Part shown: positions 57,973-64,000 of the stretch, piece by piece | Layout of the letters: every line of letters starts with the position of its first letter | Numbering within the stretch: the first letter of the stretch is position 1 | Assembly (NCBI GenBank): GCA_913055615.1 | Contig: CAJXKK010000014.1 | Coordinates: 1 to 64,000 of the forward strand | From: an uncultured Ectothiorhodospiraceae bacterium | GTDB lineage: Bacteria > Pseudomonadota > Gammaproteobacteria > XJ16 > Halofilaceae | Direction of reading: 5' to 3' | DNA: 64,000 nucleotides | The notes under the pieces: model-generated | The model's database searches: none | Told to the model about the DNA's origin: nothing | The model's input: only the letters and a program-made list of their open reading frames with translations | Position numbers and translations under genes: made by a program

Positions 57973-58631
57973 TGGCGGGGCGCTGCAGGATCGCCGTACT
58001 GTGCGTGTGCACCACGCTGCTCGCCGCCTGTGCGACCGGGCCGCGGTCGGTACCCGGGGACCGGGAAGTGGCGTGGTCTGAGCAGCGCGAGCGGCTGGAG
58101 GCGCTGTCCGGCTGGCGGGCAAAAGGGCGTCTCGCCGTGCGCACCCCGGACGATGCCGGCAATGCGAACTTCGTCTGGGTCGAGGCGGGGGATGAGCATT
58201 TCCGCCTCCGCCTCGAGGGCCCGCTCGGCCAAGGCGGCGGCCGCCTGGTCGTGGATGGCGAGCAGGCCGTTTTGACCACCGGCAACGGCCAGCGCTTCGC
58301 CGGTGCGGATGCCGGCCGCCTGCTCGACGAACTCTACGGCTGGGATATCCCGGTTACAGGCCTGCGCCATTGGCTGCTCGGCCTGCCGGGGGCCGATGCG
58401 GATTACGAACTGGACCGGTTTGGCCGCATCACCAACCTGGACTGGCGGGGCTGGCGCATCGAATACCGCCGTTACCGCCAGGTGGGCGATCTCGACCTGC
58501 CCGCGACACTGGTCGCGAGCAACGCCGATTCCGCCACCGAGATCCGGGTCGCGATCGATCAGTGGGAGCCGCAGAGTAATGAACAGGCGCCATCGGAGGA
58601 GGGTTCGACCGTACCGCTGATGGGAGGCTGA
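57969..58631 (+). CDS. lolB: Outer-membrane lipoprotein insertion protein LolB
   Basis: A 220-residue lipoprotein (lipobox LAAC, Cys21). The LolB half-barrel is seen in LEALSGWRAKGRLAVRTPDD, FRLRLEGPLGQGGGRLVVDG and TGLRHWLLGLPGADADYELD. It accepts lipoproteins from LolA and inserts them into the outer membrane. Coupled to the TPR gene and 4 bp from ispE. Confidence 0.93.
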   Translation: MMAGRCRIAVLCVCTTLLAACATGPRSVPGDREVAWSEQRERLEALSGWRAKGRLAVRTPDDAGNANFVWVEAGDEHFRLRLEGPLGQGGGRLVVDGEQAVLTTGNGQRFAGADAGRLLDELYGWDIPVTGLRHWLLGLPGADADYELDRFGRITNLDWRGWRIEYRRYRQVGDLDLPATLVASNADSATEIRVAIDQWEPQSNEQAPSEEGSTVPLMGG

Positions 58632-58635
58632 GCGC

Positions 58636-59529
58636 ATGTCGTCGGCGGATACGCGTCGGGATCGCGGGCACTGGAGCTGCGGCTGGCCCGCGCCGGCGAA
58701 GCTGAATCTGTTCCTGCACATCACTGGCCAGCGCGCCGACGGCTATCATGCGCTGCAGACGCTGTTCCAGTTCCTCGATCACGGCGATTCGCTCGCCTTC
58801 CGGCTGCGCGCCGACGCGGGCATACGCCGGCTTGGCGGTATGGCGGCGGTCGCCCCGGAAGACGACCTCGCCATCCGGGCCGCGCGCGCCCTGCAGGCGG
58901 CCGCCGGCATCGATGCCGGCGCCGATATTGCCATCACCAAGCAGATCCCGGCCGGCGGCGGCCTCGGCGGCGGCAGTTCCGACGCCGCGACGACGCTGGT
59001 TGCGCTGAATCGGCTTTGGGGCGCCGGGCTGTCGCCGGCCAGGCTCGCGCAGATCGGGCTCGGCCTCGGCTCCGACGTGCCGGTCTTCGTCCACGGCCGG
59101 GCCGCCTGGGCGGAAGGGGTCGGCGAGGAGCTGGAGCCGGTGGAGCCGCGTGAGCCCTGGTATCTGGTGATCGTACCGCCGGTCGAGGTCTCGACCGGGG
59201 CGTTGTTCGGGGCGCCCGAATTGACACGCGATTGTCCTCCGATGACAATGCGCGACTTTCTCGCGGGCGGCGGCGGCAATGTGTTCCAGTTGCCGGTGCG
59301 CCACCGCTACCCGGAGGTGGCCGAAGCGCTAGACTGGTTGTCGGCGCAGGGCATGAAGCCGCGGCTGACGGGGACCGGCGCCAGCGTGTTCGGCGCCTGC
59401 GGCAGCGAGCCGGAAGCCCGCGCCGCCCGCGCGCGCATGCCGGCGGGCTGGTACGGTTTTACCGCCCGCGGCAGCAACCGCTCGCGACTGGCGACCCGAA
59501 TGACGGCGCTGGCCGAACGCGAAAGCTGA
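58636..59529 (+). CDS. ispE: 4-diphosphocytidyl-2-C-methyl-D-erythritol kinase
   Basis: A 297-residue GHMP kinase of the MEP isoprenoid pathway. WPAPAKLNLFLHITGQRADG is the N-terminal signature, ATP loop IPAGGGLGGGSSDAATTL, and the C-terminal GTGASVFGACGSEPEA. Operon order lolB–ispE–tRNA-Gln–prs is conserved. Confidence 0.96.
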   Translation: MSSADTRRDRGHWSCGWPAPAKLNLFLHITGQRADGYHALQTLFQFLDHGDSLAFRLRADAGIRRLGGMAAVAPEDDLAIRAARALQAAAGIDAGADIAITKQIPAGGGLGGGSSDAATTLVALNRLWGAGLSPARLAQIGLGLGSDVPVFVHGRAAWAEGVGEELEPVEPREPWYLVIVPPVEVSTGALFGAPELTRDCPPMTMRDFLAGGGGNVFQLPVRHRYPEVAEALDWLSAQGMKPRLTGTGASVFGACGSEPEARAARARMPAGWYGFTARGSNRSRLATRMTALAERES

Positions 59530-59541
59530 AAACCGGACAAC

Positions 59542-59616
59542 TGGGCCGTAGCCAAGCGGTAAGGCAACGGGTTTTGATCCCGTGATGCGCAGGTTCGAAT
59601 CCTGCCGGCCCAGCCA
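59542..59616 (+). tRNA. tRNA-Gln (anticodon TTG)
   Basis: 75 nt including an encoded CCA (59614–59616). Acceptor stem TGGGCCG / CGGCCCA, D-arm AGCCAAGCGGTAAGGC, anticodon stem ACGGG/CCCGT with loop TTTTGAT (anticodon TTG), T-arm CAGGTTCGAATCCTG. Its place between ispE and prs matches Pseudomonas and relatives. The 3' half is partly duplicated just downstream. Confidence 0.96.
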
Positions 59617-59632
59617 AAATATTGAAGGGCGG

Positions 59633-59756
59633 CGGGTTTTGATCCCGTGATGCGCAGGTTCGACGGATTCGCCGGGAGCGAGTCCGCGCGAGCGAAGCGA
59701 GTCCCGAAGGGATGCGGCCTATGGATGGGCCGCGCCATCCTGCCGGCCCAGCCAAA
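59633..59756 (+). repeat. Interrupted partial copy of tRNA-Gln
   Basis: 59633–59663 repeats exactly the 31 nt of the tRNA from the anticodon stem to the T-loop (59568–59598). Then 73 bp (59664–59736) are inserted, and 59737–59756 repeats exactly the remaining 20 nt through CCA (59599–59618). The flank TGAAGGGCGGCG also recurs after both copies. The D-arm and 5' acceptor strand are missing, so it is not a functional tRNA. The insert is rich in GAGCGA/GCGAGTC-like palindromes. The rest of the gap 59757–59886 has no gene. Confidence 0.9.
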
Positions 59757-59886
59757 TCATGAAGGGCGGCGCCGACAGGATTGGCGCGGCCCGTAACAGA
59801 CAGTCGTACGACAGTCGCGTGAGATCCGGTCGAACCGGAGTGCGGCGGTCAGCACCCAGATTCTTCGCAAGCCGGAAGGCCCGCCC

Positions 59887-60840
59887 GTGTCCGAATCGTC
59901 CATGATGGTGTTTGCCGGGAACGCTAACCCGGATCTCGCCCAGGCTGTCTGTAACCACCTGAACCTCCCGCTCGGCAAGGCCAATGTCGGGTCTTTCAGT
60001 GATGGTGAAACGACGGTCGAGGTGCTGGAGAACGTACGCGGACGGGATGCCTTCATCGTCCAGTCCACCTGCCAGCCCACCAACGACAACATGATGGAGA
60101 TCCTGCTCCTGTGCGACGCGCTGCGGCGCGCCTCGGTCGAGCGGATCACCGCGGTGGTGCCGTATTTCGGCTACTCGCGCCAGGACCGGCGCATCCGCCA
60201 CCAGCGCGTGCCCGTCAGCGCGAAGGTCGTCGCCAATATACTCTGCACGGCCGGCATCGACCGCCTGCTCACGGTCGACCTGCACGCGGACCAGATCCAG
60301 GGGTTTTTCGATATCCCGGTGGACAACGTCTACGCGTCGCCACTGCTGCTGGGCGATATCTGGCGCCAGAAGCACCCGAACATCGTGGTCGTCTCACCGG
60401 ACGTCGGCGGCGTGGTCCGGGCGCGGGCGGTGGCCAAGCGCCTCGATGACTCGGATCTGGCGATCATCGACAAACGGCGCCCGCGCGCGAACGAGTCCGA
60501 GGTCATGCACATCATCGGTGACGTGCGCGACCGCACCTGCATCATCATCGATGACCTGGTCGATACCGCCGGCACGCTGTGCCAGGCGGCGAAAGCGCTC
60601 AAGGAGCACGGCGCCCGTGCCGTCGTCGCGTACGCGACCCATCCGGTCCTGTCGGGGCCGGCGGTCGAGCGCATCGACAACTCGACGATCGATGAACTGG
60701 TCGTCACGGACACCATCCCCCTGAGTGAGGCCGCGGCCGCGAGCCCGCGGATCCGGCAGCTCGGCGTGGCCGAGCTGCTTGCGGAGACCCTCCGGCGCGT
60801 ACATCGCGAGGAGTCGGTGTCCTCGCTGTACGTCGACTGA
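59887..60840 (+). CDS. prs: Ribose-phosphate pyrophosphokinase
   Basis: A 317-residue PRPP synthase, making PRPP from ribose 5-phosphate and ATP for nucleotide, histidine and tryptophan synthesis. [16 protein letters not shown], the ATP loop [30 protein letters not shown] and the PRPP loop [14 protein letters not shown] are all present. GTG start at 59887 with GGAAGG upstream; family length supports it. Confidence 0.96.
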   Translation: MSESSMMVFAGNANPDLAQAVCNHLNLPLGKANVGSFSDGETTVEVLENVRGRDAFIVQSTCQPTNDNMMEILLLCDALRRASVERITAVVPYFGYSRQDRRIRHQRVPVSAKVVANILCTAGIDRLLTVDLHADQIQGFFDIPVDNVYASPLLLGDIWRQKHPNIVVVSPDVGGVVRARAVAKRLDDSDLAIIDKRRPRANESEVMHIIGDVRDRTCIIIDDLVDTAGTLCQAAKALKEHGARAVVAYATHPVLSGPAVERIDNSTIDELVVTDTIPLSEAAAASPRIRQLGVAELLAETLRRVHREESVSSLYVD

Positions 60841-60874
60841 CGTAAACAGCGGACGGGTTGGTTTGCCGGCGTCC

Positions 60875-60909
60875 GTAGGCCGGGTTGCGACCGAAGGGAG
60901 ACAGCCGGC
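60875..60909. repeat. GTAGGCCGGCTTGCGACC-type repeat
   Basis: GTAGGCCGGGTTGCGACCGA + AGGGAGACAGCCGGC in the prs–rplY gap; same element as at 51.76 and 63.55 kb. The arms GCCGG/CCGGC allow a hairpin. Confidence 0.75.
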
Positions 60910-60971
60910 AGCCGGCCCCGAACGGTTGAAACAGGATTTTCCAACAGTCGTCACTGGTCGCGGTGGCGGCG

Positions 60972-61005
60972 ACCGCCTCTTCCATGGGGGAAGGGCGCGG
61001 TTTTT
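60972..61005 (+). terminator. rplY: Terminator-like hairpin in the rplY leader
   Basis: ACCGC (60972–60976) pairs with GCGGT (60997–61001) and inside it CTTCC (60979–60983) pairs with GGAAG (60989–60993), followed by five T (61001–61005). It ends 25 nt before the rplY ATG, too close for a new promoter, so it is either the prs terminator read through by a promoter further up or an attenuator of rplY. Confidence 0.6.
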
Positions 61006-61030
61006 CACGTAACGTAGAGAGAGTACTGCC

Positions 61031-61753
61031 ATGAGTGGTGACATCGAGTTCACGCTGGAAGCGCAGTCTCGCGAGGACGTGGGGAAGGGTGCGAGCCGCC
61101 GCCTGCGTCGCGAGAAGAAAGTCCCGGCTGTGGTTTATGGTGGCGGCAAGGACGCGCAGTCCCTGACGCTCAACCACAACGAGGTCTGGCGCAAGCTCCA
61201 GTTCGAAGCCTTCTTCTCCCATATCATCACGCTCCAGATCGACGGCAAGCACAAGCAGCAGGCCATCGTGCGTGATCTCCAGCGGCATCCGTTCAAGCCG
61301 CTGATCGGGCATATGGACTTCCAGCGCATCGTCGCCGACCAGGAACTCCAGGTCCGTGTGCCGCTGCACTACATGAACGAGGAAGAGTCCGTCGGCGTGC
61401 GCATGAACGGCGGCGAAATCAGCCACCTCGAGTCCGAGGTGCTGGTGGCCTGTCTGCCGAAGCATCTGCCCGAGTACATCGAGGTGGATCTCGCCAACCT
61501 GGACGTGGGCGACACCCTCCACATGTCCGATATCCAGCTGCCCGAGGGCGTGCGCCTGGTCGATCTGGATCATGGCGAGGAATACGATCGCGGTATCGTC
61601 TCCTGCCATATGCCGCGCGTGACGACCGATCAAGACCTCGAGGAAGAGGTGCCGGAAGGCGAAGAAGCGGCCGAGGGCGAGGAGGCATCCGGCGAGGACT
61701 CCGGCGGCGACGCCGGCGAGAAGTCGGACGACTCCGAAGCGGACAAGGGCTGA
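61031..61753 (+). CDS. rplY: 50S ribosomal protein L25 (TL5/CTC type)
   Basis: A 240-residue long-form L25 that binds 5S rRNA. The 5S-binding domain (1–95) includes VGKGASRRLRREKKVPAVVY and RDLQRHPFKPLIGHMDFQRI; the C-terminal TL5 domain follows, with an acidic Glu/Asp/Ser tail (205–240) as in halophiles. Position between prs and pth is conserved. Confidence 0.95.
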   Translation: MSGDIEFTLEAQSREDVGKGASRRLRREKKVPAVVYGGGKDAQSLTLNHNEVWRKLQFEAFFSHIITLQIDGKHKQQAIVRDLQRHPFKPLIGHMDFQRIVADQELQVRVPLHYMNEEESVGVRMNGGEISHLESEVLVACLPKHLPEYIEVDLANLDVGDTLHMSDIQLPEGVRLVDLDHGEEYDRGIVSCHMPRVTTDQDLEEEVPEGEEAAEGEEASGEDSGGDAGEKSDDSEADKG

Positions 61754-61789
61754 TCCGGGGCCGGCCCGGCCGTCCCCGGAGCGCATACC

Positions 61790-62383
61790 GTGGCGGGCGC
61801 GCGTGCGACGTTCCGGCTCGTGGCCGGGCTCGGCAACGTCGGCGCGCGCTATGCCGGGACCCGGCACAACGCCGGGTTCTGGTATGCGGATGCCCTCGCG
61901 CATCGTCTGCGGGCCGACTTCCGGTCCGACCGCAAGGCCCAGGGCGAACTCGCGAAGGCCGCCGTCGACGGTGGTGATCTGCGCCTGCTCAAGCCCGCTA
62001 CCCTGATGAACCACAGCGGTCGCTCGGTCGCCGCCGTGGCCCGATTCCACAAGCTCGCGGTGGCCGATGTACTGGTCGCCCACGACGACATGGATCTGCC
62101 CGCCGGCACGGTGCGCCTGAAGTATGGCGGCGGCCATGGCGGCCACAACGGCCTGCGCGATATCGACGCGCATCTCGGCTCGCGCGATTACTGGCGCCTG
62201 CGTATCGGCGTGGGTCATCCGGGCGACCGCGGCGGCGTCATCGATTACGTGCTGACGCGGCCATCGCCGGACGAACGGCGTGCCATCGAGGACGCCCTTG
62301 AGCGCGTGGTGGACGAGACTGATCGCCTGTTCGTCGATGGCGACGTCGAAGCGGCCATGAATGCCCTGCACACGCGCGGCTGA
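61790..62383 (+). CDS. pth: Peptidyl-tRNA hydrolase
   Basis: A 197-residue enzyme that frees tRNA from prematurely released peptidyl-tRNA. Catalytic His26 in YAGTRHNAGFW, LLKPATLMNHSGRSV and the DDMDLPAGTVRLKYGGGHGG loop are present; the usual GLGNPG is GLGNVG, a mild change. GTG start at 61790 with GGAG upstream; family start MAGARATFRLVAGLGN fits. Confidence 0.95.
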   Translation: MAGARATFRLVAGLGNVGARYAGTRHNAGFWYADALAHRLRADFRSDRKAQGELAKAAVDGGDLRLLKPATLMNHSGRSVAAVARFHKLAVADVLVAHDDMDLPAGTVRLKYGGGHGGHNGLRDIDAHLGSRDYWRLRIGVGHPGDRGGVIDYVLTRPSPDERRAIEDALERVVDETDRLFVDGDVEAAMNALHTRG

Positions 62384-62405
62384 TCCTTCCTGACGGAGTA
62401 ACCAC

Positions 62406-63497
62406 ATGGGTTTCAAGTGCGGCATCGTCGGCCTGCCGAACGTCGGCAAGTCGACGCTGTTCAATGCGCTCACGGCGAACGGTATCGCCGCGGAGAATTA
62501 TCCCTTCTGCACGATCGATCCGAACGTCGGGATCGTGGCGGTGCCCGATCCGCGCCTCGACCAGCTCGCGGCGATCGCGAAACCGCAGGAGGTCATCCCC
62601 ACGACGATCGAATTCGTCGATATCGCCGGCCTCGTCGCGGGCGCTTCGAAGGGCGAGGGGCTCGGCAACCAGTTCCTCGCCAACATCCGCGAGACGGACG
62701 CGGTGGTCCAGGTCGTGCGCTGTTTCGAAGACGATGACGTCATCCACGTCAGCGGCCGGGTGGATCCGGTGAGCGATATCGAGACCATCGCCACGGAGCT
62801 TCTGCTCGCCGACATGGATACCCTGGCCCGCGCGGTCGAGCGCGCCGCCAAGGCCGCGCGCTCGCAGGACAAATCGGCCATCGCGCGGCATCGGTTCCTG
62901 GAGGACCTCAAGGCCCACGTGGACGCCGGCGAACCCGCACGGACGTTCGAGGTGCCGGACGATCAGCAGGGCAACTTCCGCGAACTGCACCTGATCACCG
63001 CCAAGCCGGTGATGTATATCGCCAACGTCGACGAGGACGGTTTCGACGACAACCCGAAGCTCGAGGCGGTACGGGAGACGGCCGCGCACGAGGGGGCGAT
63101 CGTCGTGCCGGTGTGCGCGAAGATCGAGGCGGAGCTCGCGCAGCTCGAGTCCGAAGAACAGGCCGAGTTCCTCGGCGAGCTGGGCCTGGATGAGCCCGGC
63201 CTCAACCGCGTGATCCGTGGCGGCTACGACCTGCTGGGGCTGCAGACCTTCTTCACCTGCGGGCCGAAAGAGGTACGGGCCTGGACGGTCGCGAAGGGTG
63301 CAACGGCGCCGCAGGCCGCCGGCGAGATCCACTCCGACATGCAGCGCGGCTTCATCCGCGCCGAGGTGACCGCGTTCGACGACTTCGTCGCCCACGGCGG
63401 CGAGCAGGGCGCGAAGGATGCCGGGCGCTGGCGCCTGGAGGGCAAGCAGTACGTCATGCACGAGGGCGACGTCTGCCACTTCCGCTTCAACGTCTGA
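62406..63497 (+). CDS. ychF: Ribosome-binding GTPase/ATPase YchF
   Basis: A 363-residue Obg-family protein, ATPase-specific rather than GTPase. P-loop [34 protein letters not shown] and the altered G4 motif NVDE (N-x-x-E) that switches specificity to ATP. TGS-like C-terminus ends [10 protein letters not shown]. Follows pth by 22 bp. Confidence 0.96.
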   Translation: MGFKCGIVGLPNVGKSTLFNALTANGIAAENYPFCTIDPNVGIVAVPDPRLDQLAAIAKPQEVIPTTIEFVDIAGLVAGASKGEGLGNQFLANIRETDAVVQVVRCFEDDDVIHVSGRVDPVSDIETIATELLLADMDTLARAVERAAKAARSQDKSAIARHRFLEDLKAHVDAGEPARTFEVPDDQQGNFRELHLITAKPVMYIANVDEDGFDDNPKLEAVRETAAHEGAIVVPVCAKIEAELAQLESEEQAEFLGELGLDEPGLNRVIRGGYDLLGLQTFFTCGPKEVRAWTVAKGATAPQAAGEIHSDMQRGFIRAEVTAFDDFVAHGGEQGAKDAGRWRLEGKQYVMHEGDVCHFRFNV

Positions 63498-63521
63498 CGC
63501 GGCCGGCCGGCTAAAAACCAT

Positions 63522-63585
63522 CTCTCGCAGAGGCGCGGAGCCCGCAGAGGGTAGGCCGGCTTGCGACCAGCGGGAGCCAGTCGGC
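63522..63585. repeat. Two dispersed repeats before tRNA-Met
   Basis: CTCTCGCAGAGGCGCGGAGC + CCGCAGAGG (63522–63550, inverted CTCTGCG type) directly abuts GTAGGCCGGCTTGCGACCAG + CGGGAGCCAGTCGGC (63551–63585). Junctions of different repeat families are typical of REP-rich gaps. Confidence 0.75.
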
Positions 63586-63601
63586 ACCTCGGGGGGAAGT
63601 C

Positions 63602-63630
63602 TTGACACTCCGACGACCTGACGCCAGAAT
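63602..63630 (+). promoter_or_regulatory. Sigma-70 promoter of tRNA-Met
   Basis: A perfect -35 box TTGACA (63602–63607), a 17-bp spacer and CAGAAT (63625–63630) as -10; transcription would start near 63637, eight bases before the tRNA. Confidence 0.72.
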
Positions 63631-63644
63631 CTCGCGCCTGTCGT

Positions 63645-63721
63645 GGCGATGTAGCTCAGTCGGTTAGAGCACAGCATTCATAATGCTGGTGTCGCTGGTT
63701 CAAGTCCAGCCATCGCCACCA
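63645..63721 (+). tRNA. tRNA-Met (anticodon CAT, elongator type)
   Basis: 77 nt with encoded CCA. Acceptor stem GGCGATG / CATCGCC, D-arm AGCTCAGTCGGTTAGAGC, anticodon stem CAGCA/TGCTG with loop TTCATAA, T-arm GCTGGTTCAAGTCCAGC. A paired first acceptor position and the D-arm match elongator rather than initiator tRNA. Confidence 0.94.
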
Positions 63722-63783
63722 CCTATTCCCGCCGCCGATTTCGCCCGATCCCGGCACCGAAGAGAGGGAAACGGTCCGGCTGA

Positions 63784-63842
63784 GTAGCCCGGATCACACG
63801 GCGCCCGTAGCCCGGATGCAGCCGAAGGCGGAATCCGGGAGA
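63784..63842. repeat. GTAGCCCGGAT-type dispersed repeats, two copies
   Basis: GTAGCCCGGAT occurs at 63784 and 63807; the second continues GCAGCCGAAGGCGGAATCCG + GGA, the full common element. Confidence 0.75.
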
Positions 63843-63864
63843 CCCTCCAATCGCGTGTGGCCGC

Positions 63865-64000
63865 TCAGCGCGGCGTGGCGCGGTACGCGGTCGGCTCCAG
63901 CCGGAAGCGTTCATGCAGCGAGCCATTGATCGCGTACAGCCGCGGGAAGTCCCGGAACGCGAACACGCGGTAGAGCCAGAAGTGCTCATGGTGGGTCGCC
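63865..64000 (-). CDS. C-terminus of a DUF3883-like protein (gene continues beyond window)
   Basis: The last 44 codons of a minus-strand gene entering from the right edge. The translation includes THHEHFWLYRVFAFRDFPRL, then YAINGSLHERFRLEPTAYRA, which looks like the end of a DUF3883 domain; this domain is found in helicase-, restriction- and defence-associated proteins. The stop is TGA at 63865–63867. Domain identity rests on this short piece, so it is tentative. Confidence 0.5.
   Translation of the reverse strand, partial: ATHHEHFWLYRVFAFRDFPRLYAINGSLHERFRLEPTAYRATPR

Noticed and set aside
59633-59756. A second tRNA gene with an intron
   Set aside because: The interruption is in the T-loop, not the anticodon loop, and the D-arm and 5' acceptor strand are absent.

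Overview
The window is GC-rich chromosomal DNA of a gammaproteobacterium. The gene orders ispE–tRNA-Gln–prs–rplY–pth–ychF, hemA–prfA–prmC, mreBCD, gatCAB and sucAB–lpd–sucCD are those of gammaproteobacteria. Many proteins are acidic, and there is a NavAb/NavAe-type sodium channel. Together these suggest a halophilic or haloalkaliphilic member near the Ectothiorhodospiraceae; that placement is inference, since no rRNA gene is present. Almost all of the sequence is core genome. I see no phage, plasmid, CRISPR array or complete insertion sequence.

Layout. 1–8.8 kb: the 3' part of ppc, a convergent LysR regulator, then a minus-strand envelope-stress group (HtrA/DegP protease, OmpR-type response regulator, histidine kinase), a SRPBCC protein and a DUF4168 protein. 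Just upstream of the DUF4168 gene are two tandem intergenic units of about 170 bp, each ending in a rho-independent terminator; I interpret them as sibling small-RNA genes. 8.2–16.6 kb: Nudix CoA pyrophosphatase, a COG3044-type ABC-class ATPase, zapG/yhcB, bactofilin, a sugar dehydrogenase, a GST and recQ. 16.6–28.4 kb: a more accessory stretch with a REP pair, a rhomboid protease convergent with a DUF4013/TPR membrane protein, decayed gene fragments, an HD-GYP protein with an altered HD motif, small exported proteins, a lipoprotein hydrolase, DUF2058, a voltage-gated sodium channel, PhzF, a truncated deacetylase-like gene and an ACT protein. A 169-bp fold-back element with perfect 20-bp inverted ends follows.

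28.8–38.8 kb: the TCA-cycle block sucA–sucB–lpd–sucC–sucD with a strong terminator after sucD, preceded by a divergent isocitrate-dehydrogenase-family gene translationally coupled to a DUF1244 gene. 38.8–48.1 kb: DUF3301, YchJ-like and universal stress proteins, rsmJ, a Rieske-fold protein without cluster ligands, slyX, a 2-hydroxyacid dehydrogenase, mreBCD, a truncated outer-membrane barrel, a DUF4382 lipoprotein and a highly charged exported protein. 48.4–63.7 kb: gatCAB, a hypothetical gene, prmC–prfA–hemA, divergent TPR lipoprotein–lolB–ispE, tRNA-Gln followed by a broken partial copy of itself, prs, rplY, pth, ychF and tRNA-Met. The right edge holds the C-terminus of a DUF3883-like protein.

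Intergenic gaps are rich in dispersed repeats of at least five types: REP sequences around GGAGCGAGCTTGCTCGCGAA, a GTAGGCCGGCTTGCGACC type, a GTAGCCCGGAT type, a CTCTGCG-rich type and an ACAGATGGACACAGATGAAC type. The best leads for undescribed biology are the tandem sRNA candidates at 7.83–8.20 kb, the ligand-less Rieske protein at 41.4 kb, the fold-back element at 28.4 kb and the interrupted tRNA-Gln duplicate at 59.6 kb.
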